Shown here piece by piece: positions 28,221 through 36,400 of a stretch of DNA of 64,000 bases (the first letter of the stretch is position 1; the number at the start of each line of letters is the position of its first letter). Made by a program: the position numbers and the translations under genes. The stretch is from CALMBW01 sp963779645 (GTDB lineage: Bacteria > Actinomycetota > CADDZG01 > WHSQ01), in assembly GCA_963779645.1 (NCBI GenBank), contig CAVZYX010000015.1:434001-498000 (forward strand), given 5' to 3'. Below the pieces are notes generated by a model, which had not been told where the DNA came from, ran no database searches, and worked only from the letters and a program-made list of their open reading frames with translations.

Positions 28221-28874
28221 ATGCGTCTTATAACAATGAACCGCATCGTCCTCGCCGCAGCCCTGCTCCTCGCCCTTCCGGCCACCATCCCGGCCCTTGC
28301 TCAGGGCTTCAAAGACACCTCCATGCTTCGCGCTCCCGCCGGATCTCCGGTTGCCATCTACGAGTTTGAAGATCTTGAGTGCCCCGCCTGCTCCCACGCC
28401 TTCCCCATCGTGCATGCGGCTGTGGACAAATATAAGATCCCCCTTCTTCGCCACGACTTCCCTCTGCGCATGCACGTCTGGAGCTTTGACGCAGCCGTGA
28501 TCGCCCGCTACATTCAGGACAAAATCTCCCCCCAGGCCGCCGAAGAGTACCGCCGCGCCGTCTTCGCCAATCAGATCTCTATAGCCTCGAAAGAAGATCT
28601 CAACGCCTTCACGCAAAAGTACTTTCAATCTCACGGCCGCGTGATGCCGTTCGTCATCGACCCGAACGGTCTCTTCGCCGCAGAGGTACACGCCGACCAG
28701 ACCCTCGGCGAGCGCGTCGGTCTCACCAAGACCCCGACCATCTTCATCGTCACCCACAAGGGCTTCGTCGAAGTCAACGACGTCACTCAGCTCTACGCCA
28801 TGCTCGACACCGCAATCGCAGAAAACCCCGCACCGGCAACGGCCAAACCAAAGACCACGACAGCGAAGCGGTAG
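28221..28874 (+). CDS. DsbA-like exported thiol-disulfide oxidoreductase
   Basis: The 217-residue protein has a signal peptide (MNRIVLAAALLLALPATIPALAQG) and a thioredoxin_4-type domain: VAIYEFEDLECPACSHAFPI with the CPAC active site, FATTSL-equivalent RHDFPLRMHVWSFDAAVIAR, and GLTKTPTIFIVTHKGFVEVN with the cis-Pro. Its place is the periplasm, in disulfide formation or isomerisation. The start may be ATG 28221 or 28236. The next gene begins four bases after its stop, so the two are likely co-transcribed. A Lys/Thr/Ala-rich tail follows the fold. Confidence 0.85.
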   Translation: MRLITMNRIVLAAALLLALPATIPALAQGFKDTSMLRAPAGSPVAIYEFEDLECPACSHAFPIVHAAVDKYKIPLLRHDFPLRMHVWSFDAAVIARYIQDKISPQAAEEYRRAVFANQISIASKEDLNAFTQKYFQSHGRVMPFVIDPNGLFAAEVHADQTLGERVGLTKTPTIFIVTHKGFVEVNDVTQLYAMLDTAIAENPAPATAKPKTTTAKR

Positions 28875-28878
28875 ATCA

Positions 28879-29445
28879 ATGACCCGGGCGCAGATTCTAA
28901 TCTCGGGCCTTCTGTTGACGTCTGTTATCGCAACAACGAAGGCCCAGAAAAGCTCCCCGGAGTTCATTCAGCCCTCGCGGCCTGTTCCGACAGGCCTCGC
29001 GCCCCACATGCAGGTGAAGCTGGTGAATCAGCAAAACGGGGAGCGTACCTATGCCGTCATCTTCAGCAAAGACGACGAGGTGCTCAGCGGCCTAACCGAC
29101 TTCGCCAAACAATACCACGTCGGGGACGCGCACTTCACCGGCATAGGAGCAGTCTCCAGCGCCCTCACCGCATGGTTCGATTTAGATCGAAAACTCTACC
29201 ACCCGCTGCCTGTCAACGAGCAGGTCGAAGTCCTCTCCATGATCGGCGACATCGCATCCTTCCAGGGCAGCCCGATCGTTCACACCCACGTCGTACTGGG
29301 TAAAAAAGACGGGACCACAGCGGGCGGCCACCTCTTCGAGGCCCGGGTCAATCCCACGCTGGAGATCTTCGTCACCGCCGACGACACACCCCTCAACAAA
29401 CGCGACGATCCAACCGGCCTCAGACTCATCGACCCCGCGAAATAA
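28879..29445 (+). CDS. Exported PPC-domain (DUF296) protein
   Basis: The 188-residue product starts with a leader (MTRAQILISGLLLTSVIATTKAQ). The following domain is of the PPC/DUF296 type: RTYAVIFSKDDEVLSGLTDF, HFTGIGAVSSALTAWFDLDR, EVLSMIGDIASFQGSPIVHT, HVVLGKKDGTTAGGHLFEA. The His residues in HTHVVLG and GGHL are the conserved metal-binding or structural set. PPC proteins in plants bind AT-rich DNA, so a periplasmic one is unexpected and must do something else. It lies four bases behind a DsbA-like gene, which supports an envelope role. Confidence 0.8.
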   Translation: MTRAQILISGLLLTSVIATTKAQKSSPEFIQPSRPVPTGLAPHMQVKLVNQQNGERTYAVIFSKDDEVLSGLTDFAKQYHVGDAHFTGIGAVSSALTAWFDLDRKLYHPLPVNEQVEVLSMIGDIASFQGSPIVHTHVVLGKKDGTTAGGHLFEARVNPTLEIFVTADDTPLNKRDDPTGLRLIDPAK

Positions 29446-29484
29446 CCCGCACCGCCTCCGCAATTCCGGCTATCTCACCAGACA

Positions 29485-30234
29485 TCACCGAACCTGAAAG
29501 ATCAGGAAATAATCCTGACCGTCCGCCTTGGTAAAGTCATACGTCCCGACCAGCTTGTATCCAGCCTGACCCATCTCTTTCACCACAACATCGTGGTTCA
29601 ATCCATGGTCCGCTCCATTGCCGTTGCGGTCGATAATCCCCACCTTCGCCCCCGGCCGCAAAGCCTTCTGCAGCACCTTCATCGTCGGCACAGGGTGCGC
29701 GATCTCGTGATAGACCTTCAGCATCAGCACCGCATCCACGCTCCCTGCAGGTAGCCGCGGATCGTCCGGGCTGCCCAGCACCGTCCGCACATTCGACAGA
29801 TCTTCCTTCAACGCTCTCTTGCCGATATATTCAATCGCGATCGGATTGATATCCTCCGCGATCACCGCACCCGTAGGTCCCACCCTCCGCGCCGCACGCA
29901 CCGTGAACCACCCAGAGCCTGCACCGATATCCGCAACATTCTTCCCCGGCACAATCCCCAGCAGATCCATCACGCGATCGATCTGCAGCTTCTTATCCCG
30001 ATCCGGATACTCAAAGATGGAAAGGTCGCCAGAGTAAGGTGTACTCGTAGGCCGCTGCGTTACATCCTGCGCCGCATCAGGCGAAGTCAACATCATGGCG
30101 GTCGCTTTGTCCAGGCTCCGCTGCGTTCCCGCGCCCGTCTGCCCACCAGAAGAACCGCAAACTCCAGCCGCCAAAACTAAAACCAGAAAAATTCTACCCA
30201 GCCCAGGCCATCGCGAACCACTGAAAAGGATCAT
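29485..30234 (-). CDS. Class I methyltransferase with a lipoprotein-type leader
   Basis: From ATG 30234 the protein opens MILFSGSRWPGLGRIFLVLV, LAAGVCGSSGG, a leader with a lipobox-like LAAGVC. The domain is a Rossmann-type methyltransferase: VADIGAGSGWFTVRAARRVG (motif I), VIAEDINPIAIEYIGKRAL, VDAVLMLKVYHEIAHPVPTM and VGIIDRNGNGADHGLNHDVV. The end, GYDFTKADGQDYFLIFQVR-like, fits the family. SAM is thought to be cytoplasmic, so the exported enzyme raises the question of its substrate. Such leader-bearing methyltransferases are seen in several soil bacteria. Start alternatives are few. Confidence 0.75.
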   Translation of the reverse strand: MILFSGSRWPGLGRIFLVLVLAAGVCGSSGGQTGAGTQRSLDKATAMMLTSPDAAQDVTQRPTSTPYSGDLSIFEYPDRDKKLQIDRVMDLLGIVPGKNVADIGAGSGWFTVRAARRVGPTGAVIAEDINPIAIEYIGKRALKEDLSNVRTVLGSPDDPRLPAGSVDAVLMLKVYHEIAHPVPTMKVLQKALRPGAKVGIIDRNGNGADHGLNHDVVVKEMGQAGYKLVGTYDFTKADGQDYFLIFQVR

Positions 30235-30346
30235 CCCAACAGCATCCGCCAATTCACCGGCTAAGGCAATCGCCTACAGTTGCCAGTTTTAACCTCGCCA
30301 ACCACTCGCCCGACACTAACGAATCTGCACAAGCTCCGCGCCGGCG

Positions 30347-31377
30347 CTATGCCCCGAAGCCCGGCGTCACAGAGGAGGTCTGCGGCGCGCGCCAGTGATC
30401 GATGTAGCTTACCTGGTGCACGCAACTGATCGTGCAACTCGGCGCGCAGCTCTTCTCCGTCAAAAACTCCCGCTTCACATCTGCGGTCTGATACTCGCCA
30501 GCGGCACCCCCGGATACCCACGCTGCTGGCTGCAGTAGTGCACCAGCCCGTTTTCGCAGATATATAAATATCGTCCACCTGCCCGGCAACGCCAGTCGTT
30601 CGTCTTTCCGTTGGCGATCGCTTCCTGGAAGTGATTGAAGCGCGAGTAGCTTCGTCGCGTCAGATTCCGCACCTTGTCCCAGACGCTGCGCTCCTCCTCG
30701 CCCAGCGGCTTCAATTGCCCGCTTCCATCGTGAATGATCCCGATCGTCGAACTGAACCCCAACGCCAACGCCCGTTCACTGACCGTCAGCGCATCGTTCG
30801 GATTCGCAATGCCGCCGCCGACGACAGAATTGATATTCACGTGAAAGTCCGCATGCTCCGCGAGCATCCGCAGCTTCGTGTCCAGTACCTTCAGACTCTT
30901 CTTCGACACCTCGTCCGGCATCACATTGTCGATCGAGATCTGCATATGGTCGAGGCCGGCCTTGTTCAGCCGCTTGATCCGATCCGGCATCAGCAGATAG
31001 CCATTCGTAATCATCCCTGCAATCGCGCCCGTCTTGCGGATCCGGGCAATGACCTGGTCCAGCTCCGGGTGCAGCAGCGGCTCGCCGCCCGAGATCGTAA
31101 TCACCGACGTCCCCAGCCGTCCCAGGTGATCGATCCGCCGCAGCATCTCGTCTATCGGCACTGGATCAGAGAAATCGTCAAACTCATTGCAGTAGGTGCA
31201 CGCCAAATTGCACCGCCGCATCGGCACGATATGCGCCATATACGGGTGCCCCGTAGAAAGCACTGCCGAGCCAATCGAGCCCAATTCCCGCAGCTTACGA
31301 GTGACGGCCTTCAGGCGGCGTTTGGCAGGCATCGGACGGCGGCCGTTCGAACCGGTGATTGTAGAAGCAGAAGACAT
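30347..31377 (-). CDS. Radical SAM protein with C-terminal Cys cluster (one frameshift)
   Basis: The radical SAM core has MRRCNLACTYCNEFDDFSDP with the CxxxCxxC cluster, then VITISGGEPLLHPELDQVIA and GMITNGYLLMPDRIKRLNKA. A MoaA/SPASM-like layout follows: CRAGGRYLYICENGLVHYCS, and after a shift near 30,500 CAPSCTISCVHQVSYIDHW. Those extra Cys could bind a second Fe-S cluster. The start at ATG 31377 (MSSASTITGSNG) precedes a basic N-terminal segment. The substrate is unknown and there is no partner peptide gene next to it. With the corrected frame the protein has about 343 residues. Confidence 0.8.
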
Positions 31378-31607
31378 ATCACTATCAAGTATATCGAACG
31401 GTGGAAGGCAAAGAGCCGTCACAACCGGCTATCTGCCCAGAAAGGCTTTCGCGCGGGCAGTCCGCGCTGACAGCCCTTTTGGGTACGACCGATGGGTTGG
31501 CCTCTTGACCGCGGTCACAAGGATTGCGAATCGCCAGGTTTTCGGTAAATGTAAGTGCCTGCCTTTACTTCGCCCGAAGATTCGGAAATTGCCGCGCGAA
31601 CCCGCCC

Positions 31608-32591
31608 CTACAGCTTCGCAAGCAACTGACGTGTCTGCTGCCCCGTCTGCTGGAAGAAATCTTCCAATCCGAACCCCGGCCATAAACTTGATCGCTTCTT
31701 GCCATCGGGGGTCAACGTCAGTGTCTGCTCATGCTTGTCTCGCAAGACCACTACCGGCACCGGCTTCCCTTTATTGTCATGCACTGTCTTGGTCCAATCG
31801 GTGCCATTGGCCACGGAAACCGAGTTGATCCGAACCACCACGTCTCCCGCCTTCAGCCCGGCATCTTCCGCCGGACTATTTCCCTCCACGCTTCGCACCA
31901 GGAGCCCCGCGCCCCCCTGAGCACCAAAAAATTCGGCAAGCTGTGGTCCCATCAGCTCCAGCTTCGCGCCGGTAAAGGATGAGCTCAACACAATTGTCTC
32001 TGTGCCCAACAGATCTTTATGCTCTTTCGGACTTGCGTGTTTGTAGCCTTCGGGGTATTCACAAAATGGTTTCCACCCACAAAACCTGAAGGGCCTGGCG
32101 CGGGCACGGAATAGTGCTGCTCCCACGCCTGCGACCCAATCGTATTACGGTCGGCTGTCGTCATCGTTATCGTCTGCGTCTGTCCCTCGCGACTGATCAC
32201 AAAATTCACTGTCCGCCCCACCGGAATATCGCGCTGCAATCGACGCAGTTGATCAGCGTTTTCGATCACCTGCCCATTCATCTGCACAATAACGTCATGC
32301 ATTCGCATCCCTGCCTTGCAGGCCGGTCCATCATGATCGAGAGTTGTGATTTCGGCGCCGCGTGCGTCCTTCAGCTTCAACGTGCTCATCTGCTCCTCGC
32401 CCACGTCCCTAGTCTCGACCCCGAGATACCCGTGAGTGTCATGCCCATGTTCCCCCCATCGCGAACAAAAGCATGCCCACGCTTGAGCCAATCTCCGAAG
32501 CCTTCTCCAACGCATGCAAACCCTGTCCTTCCCCCAGAACAGCTACTCCTGCCACCAGCACGACGACGCCGAACGATTTGCGGTGTTTCAT
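31608..32591 (-). CDS. Exported protein with two PDZ domains (two frameshifts)
   Basis: The start at 32591 encodes MKHRKSFGVVVLVAGVAVLG, a leader. In the next frame a first PDZ domain reads HGYLGVETRDVGEEQMSTLK, PACKAGMRMHDVIVQMNGQV, then RDIPVGRTVNFVISREGQTQ. After another shift a second PDZ follows: GAGLLVRSVEGNSPAEDAGL, KAGDVVVRINSVSVANGTDW. There is no protease domain, so it probably binds C-termini of envelope proteins. It is the third gene of the sigma/anti-sigma unit and could sense or present misfolded proteins. Confidence 0.7.
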
Positions 32592-32662
32592 CAGCAACCT
32601 CAATCCAGCTTTATGCGAAAAGAACAGCGAACGAAACTTTGCTTTACGTAGCTTACTGAATA

Positions 32663-33621
32663 TCATCGGAGCTTTGCAGCGCGTTGAACGATGCCGTTCG
32701 GATATAAGGGATTAGCGTCCTGTGTCGCAACCGTGCGGAGCACCTGGCGCACGCTCGAGTCCGACTGCACCGGCTCAAGCAGGCCAATCGCCGTCTTCCG
32801 CACCCCCGCATCCGGATCGTGCATCACTGCTTCCAGCACCGCATCGCGCACATGCTGGTCCTGCCCTACATACCGTTGGAGGCCATCCAACGCCTTCATC
32901 CGCACGCCGGCATCCTGGTCATATCGCAGCGACACCATCAGGGTGTGGAGAACTCCCTTGCCATCGGCCGAAGGCTGGCATGCATGTCCTGCCTTGCATT
33001 CATCCGTCAGCAGTGCCACCGAACTCATCCGCACCTCGTCGGTCGCTGCCGCATTAGTGCCGACCAGCAGCAGGTTCCGAATCTCCGGGCTGTCCAGCGA
33101 CCCTCCATCGACTCGGGAACCATCTTGTTGTAGTTCACCTGCACCAGCTCCGAATTCGGCGTCTGGACAATCCCGGTCACATTCGCGACCACACCTCCGT
33201 TGGATGGTTCAACGACCGAGGACCGAAGGTGGCTTTGGAGCATGCGCCACCTGGTAGCGATAGAGTGAAGTTACCTGCCAGAAAACCCACGCCGAGCAGC
33301 AGACGTCGCCAGCGCGGGCGCGCTCTGCAGATGCCCCATCCACCGATGGAAGTTCATCCTCAGCTGTGTCAGAAACCCATGCGGCGGAATCATATCCAGC
33401 GCGTCGTCCAGCCGCATCCGAGACTGTGCGAGCAGATTCGGCGAAGGTTCCAGCACGGGCAGCGTCGCAAGTCGCTCTTCCAGCATCCGCGAAACGCATC
33501 CAGCTCTTCCGCGGCAATCCTCGCATCCCGTCAGATGCTGTTCCAATACTCCGGCTAGCTCATCTGGCAGCTCGCCGTAGTTCAACAACACGATACAGTC
33601 TCTTGCGCTCTCACACTTCAT
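32663..33621 (-). CDS. zf-HC2 anti-sigma protein with HEAT-like repeats (about three frameshifts)
   Basis: The N-terminus MKCESARDCIVLLNYGELPD ... LEQHLTGCEDCRG has the HxxxCxxC of zinc-binding anti-sigma domains. A probable membrane helix (LLLGVGFLAGNFTLSL) appears in another frame. The C-terminal half has HEAT-like repeats: DAGVRMKALDGLQRYVGQDQ, HVRDAVLEAVMHDPDAGVRK, TAIGLLEPVQSDSSVRQVL. It lies 60 bases behind the sigma factor gene, so it most likely controls it at the membrane, with the HEAT part outside the cytoplasm. A two-protein reading (anti-sigma plus separate HEAT protein) cannot be excluded because of the frameshifts. Confidence 0.65.
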
Positions 33622-33681
33622 TGTCCTACCTCAACCAGCCTCAAATTTCTTACCTGTCTTCGACGGGCTCTGCGTGCGCCC

Positions 33682-34389
33682 TTATCCAGTCATTCCAACG
33701 TACCTGCACTCACATCTCACCGCGTTCCGAAGCTCCGCCAGATTCGCCCGCAGCTTTCGCGTGGCCCGGAACAGCGTATTCTTCGCCGTCTCTTCCGTCG
33801 TGCTCAACATCTCGCCGATCGTCCTCAGCTTCAGCCCCTGGTAGTGCTTCAACTCAAAGACCGTTCGTTCGCGCGGCGTCAGCTTGTCGAGAGCCTCGTT
33901 GATCCGCTCGCTCATCACCTTACGGTCGAGCTCCCGGCCCGGGTTCGCCATCGCCCGGTCATCGGAGATGTTCGCCATCAGGTCCATCTCGTCGCCACTG
34001 GCATCCAGCACCGTCGCCGGATCTTCTCTGCGGCTCTTCCGCCGCCGCAGCTGATCGAGGCAAAGGTTCGTGACAATCCGGTACAGCCACGTATAGAAAC
34101 TGCACTCGAACCGGAAGTTCCCCAGGTGGCGATATGCCTTGATGAAGGCCTCCTGGTGCACATCCTGAGCATCCTGCTCATTGCCAAGCATATGCAGTGC
34201 CAGCCGTAGCACCGACTGGTCGTATCGTCGCACCAGAGCGTCGAACGCGGTCCGCTGGCCCTTTTGGGCCTCGCGAATCAGTTCGTCGTCCTCGGTCCGC
34301 TGTTGTGCCCGCGCGTCGAGCTGCGCCTGCGTCAGCTTGCCGCCATTCCTGGTCCCGGATTGGGCCGCAGCCTTTGCCATCGCTGGCAT
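33682..34389 (-). CDS. ECF-type RNA polymerase sigma factor
   Basis: The 235-residue protein shows region 2 (FDALVRRYDQSVLRLALHML, GNEQDAQDVHQEAFIKAYRH, FYTWLYRIVTNLCLDQLRRR) and region 4 (LDKLTPRERTVFELKHYQGL, KLRTIGEMLSTTEETAKNTL). The distance between them and the linker DASGDEMDLMANISDDRA fit RpoE-like factors. It is the first gene of an operon with a zf-HC2/HEAT protein and a PDZ protein, the usual layout for an envelope-stress switch. The N-terminal 30 residues are Ala/Gln/Thr-rich and may be disordered. The start could be one of two close ATGs (34389 or 34380). Confidence 0.93.
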   Translation of the reverse strand: MPAMAKAAAQSGTRNGGKLTQAQLDARAQQRTEDDELIREAQKGQRTAFDALVRRYDQSVLRLALHMLGNEQDAQDVHQEAFIKAYRHLGNFRFECSFYTWLYRIVTNLCLDQLRRRKSRREDPATVLDASGDEMDLMANISDDRAMANPGRELDRKVMSERINEALDKLTPRERTVFELKHYQGLKLRTIGEMLSTTEETAKNTLFRATRKLRANLAELRNAVRCECRYVGMTG

Positions 34390-34632
34390 ACGATTCTACA
34401 GCCGGAGCACCCTAACAATCCCATGGCAAACGGGCTAATGTGCCGCTTTTGAGCCCTTGCCAGCCAACGGAGCAGACAACTCCCCGCCTAAGATCGATCC
34501 CAATCGCATCTGCGTTCATCGACTGACTCCGGAGTCAGAAAATCGAATAACACTCAATAGACATCCTCATTTCGGAAAGGTGAGCGTCACTCGTCACCTG
34601 TTTTCCTGACACCATCGGGGTACACTCACCCC

Positions 34633-35322
34633 ATGTCTCGCAGTTCCACCGCCGCTCCCAGCCTCTTCTCGGATACGCCAACTATCAAATCCGAAGAACT
34701 CGGTCAAAAGTCCGCGAAGTCCTCCTGGATCAATGCCCATTGCGACGGCGGAGCCCGCGGCAACCCCGGCCCCGCCGGCTACGGGGCCTTCATTACAGAC
34801 GACCAGGGCAACCATCCTGGCCGAGCTCTCCGAATTTCTCGGCATCCGCACCAACAACTACGCCGAATACTCCGGCCTTCTCGGCTGCCTCCAGTACGCC
34901 CTCGACAACCACCACCCCCGTCTCCGCGTCGTCTCGGACTCCGAGCTGATGGTCAAGCAGATCCAGGGCAAGTACAAGGTCAACTCCCCCGATCTGAAAC
35001 CCCTCTGGCAGGAAGCCAGAAACCGCATCGCCAAACTCGAAGGCTTCGAGATCTCCCACGCTCTCCGCCACAAAAACAAGGACGCCGACCGCCTCGCCAA
35101 CGAAGCCATGGATCGCGGAATGAAACGCTCCCACACTGCCGGCCAGCCCAGCCCCGCCAGCTCTCAAATCCACACCCTATCCCAGCAAAACCGAGACTCC
35201 GACTCAACCCCTACACCACGTCTGGCACCATGCTTCGCGGCTTCACCAAAGATGGCGTCGTCCACATTCTCGGCAACGCCACCCTGCCTGACGGCATTTT
35301 CGTCAAAATCATCCGCGAATAA
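34633..35322 (+). CDS. RNase HI-like protein with C-terminal extension (two frameshifts)
   Basis: The domain begins WINAHCDGGARGNPGPAGYG (first catalytic Asp), then in a second frame FLGIRTNNYAEYSGLLGCLQ (Glu), RLRVVSDSELMVKQIQGKYK (Asp) and HALRHKNKDADRLANEAMDR (last Asp). These four acidic positions are the RNase H set. The tail is Pro/Ser/Gln-rich and returns to the first frame as MLRGFTKDGVVHILGNATLP, DGIFVKIIRE. The enzyme degrades RNA in RNA-DNA hybrids. The conserved-looking tail is not part of normal RNase HI. Confidence 0.8.
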   Translation: MSRSSTAAPSLFSDTPTIKSEELGQKSAKSSWINAHCDGGARGNPGPAGYGAFITDDQGNHPGRALRISRHPHQQLRRILRPSRLPPVRPRQPPPPSPRRLGLRADGQADPGQVQGQLPRSETPLAGSQKPHRQTRRLRDLPRSPPQKQGRRPPRQRSHGSRNETLPHCRPAQPRQLSNPHPIPAKPRLRLNPYTTSGTMLRGFTKDGVVHILGNATLPDGIFVKIIRE

Positions 35323-35325
35323 ACC

Positions 35326-35754
35326 CTATTTGCTCGAGACGCCCACACCGGAGTCGTTCGCGTATTCGATCCGAAAGTCGATCTTCGCGGCCTTCTCCAG
35401 CATCTTCGAAACCGAACAGTACTTGCTCTTCGAGAGGTCAACCGCGTCTTCGGCAGCCTTCTTTGAAACAGCACCGCCAATCCAATAAGTCAGCATGATG
35501 TTCGTAAACACCCGCGGCGGAGCAGCGGACTGTTCAGCAGTTGCCGATACCTTAAGGCTGGTCAGGGGCTCGCGTTTCTTTTTTAGGATCGAAACAACAT
35601 CCACCGATGTGCAGCTGCAAAGCGCCATCAGCACCGCCTCCATTGGCGAAGGGCCGTTGGCGTGCCGGTCACCCGCATCGAAAACCACGCTATGGCCACT
35701 TTCGGACCGCCCCTCAAATTCCATCTCCTTCGTCCAAACTGCCTCGGCAATCAT
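35326..35754 (-). CDS. OsmC-family peroxiredoxin-like protein
   Basis: The 142-residue protein has FDAGDRHANGPSPMEAVLMA, LCSCTSVDVVSILKKKREPL and DLSKSKYCSVSKMLEKAAKI. The two Cys positions (in ALCSCTS and KYCSVSKM) match the active Cys pair of OsmC/Ohr proteins, which reduce organic hydroperoxides. I chose ATG 35754 because GGAGAG precedes it; the upstream GTG frame start at 35784 lacks a site. It is convergent with the RNase HI-like gene, three bases from stop to stop. Confidence 0.88.
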   Translation of the reverse strand: MIAEAVWTKEMEFEGRSESGHSVVFDAGDRHANGPSPMEAVLMALCSCTSVDVVSILKKKREPLTSLKVSATAEQSAAPPRVFTNIMLTYWIGGAVSKKAAEDAVDLSKSKYCSVSKMLEKAAKIDFRIEYANDSGVGVSSK

Positions 35755-35827
35755 CGCTCTCTCCTGGATTGATCGAACACTCAATCAATACTGATCCGTC
35801 TTCAGATTATTCGCCTTACAAACAAGC

Positions 35828-36292
35828 TCAGCGTCCGACAGCAGCCATCCGGGCACAAAGCTCCTCCACCGCCGCCATCTGCGCCAGCATCGTCGCCAAC
35901 TTCTGCCGCCCCCACACCATCCTCCAATCGCCGCTGCATCCGATCCAGAATCCCCATCACCCGCACCGCTCGCCTCTTCCCCAGCGGCTTAGCAGCAGCT
36001 GCACCGCCCGCGCATCCTCCGGATCGATCCTTCGCTCCACCAAACCCTTCGCCTCCAGCGACGAGATGCAATGGCTCACATTGCTCCGTGTCGTCTCAAA
36101 CGCCTCCGCCAGAGCCGACGGCTTGATCTGCCCGCGCTTCTCGAAAAAAATCGCCGCCAGCATCAACGCTTCAAACGCAGTCACCTCCTCGCCTTCAAGC
36201 ACGAGGTTCAGCGAAGCATCCATCCTCCGCGCCATCCGGCTGGCCTGAAACACAGGGCTCTGCCGCAAAAACGCTTCGATCCGCATCCGCAC
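35828..36292 (-). CDS. MarR-family regulator (two frameshifts)
   Basis: The frame from ATG 36292 contains GEEVTAFEALMLAAIFFEKR, IKPSALAEAFETTRSNVSHC, ISSLEAKGLVERRIDPEDAR, the winged helix of MarR-type factors. After shifts the C-terminal helix reads PLGKRRAVRVMGILDRMQRR and KLATMLAQMAAVEELCARM, and stops at 35828-35830. It is divergent from the TonB-dependent receptor with about 100 bases between, so it may control that gene. Confidence 0.8.
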
Positions 36293-36400
36293 CCTCTTCT
36301 GAGCAAATCAATTGACCAACTCAACTATTTATAACAAAACAAAACTACCTCCCCTCTCTCCTCAACCCGGCGCATCATGGTTAGCGGACACCTCACGCAA

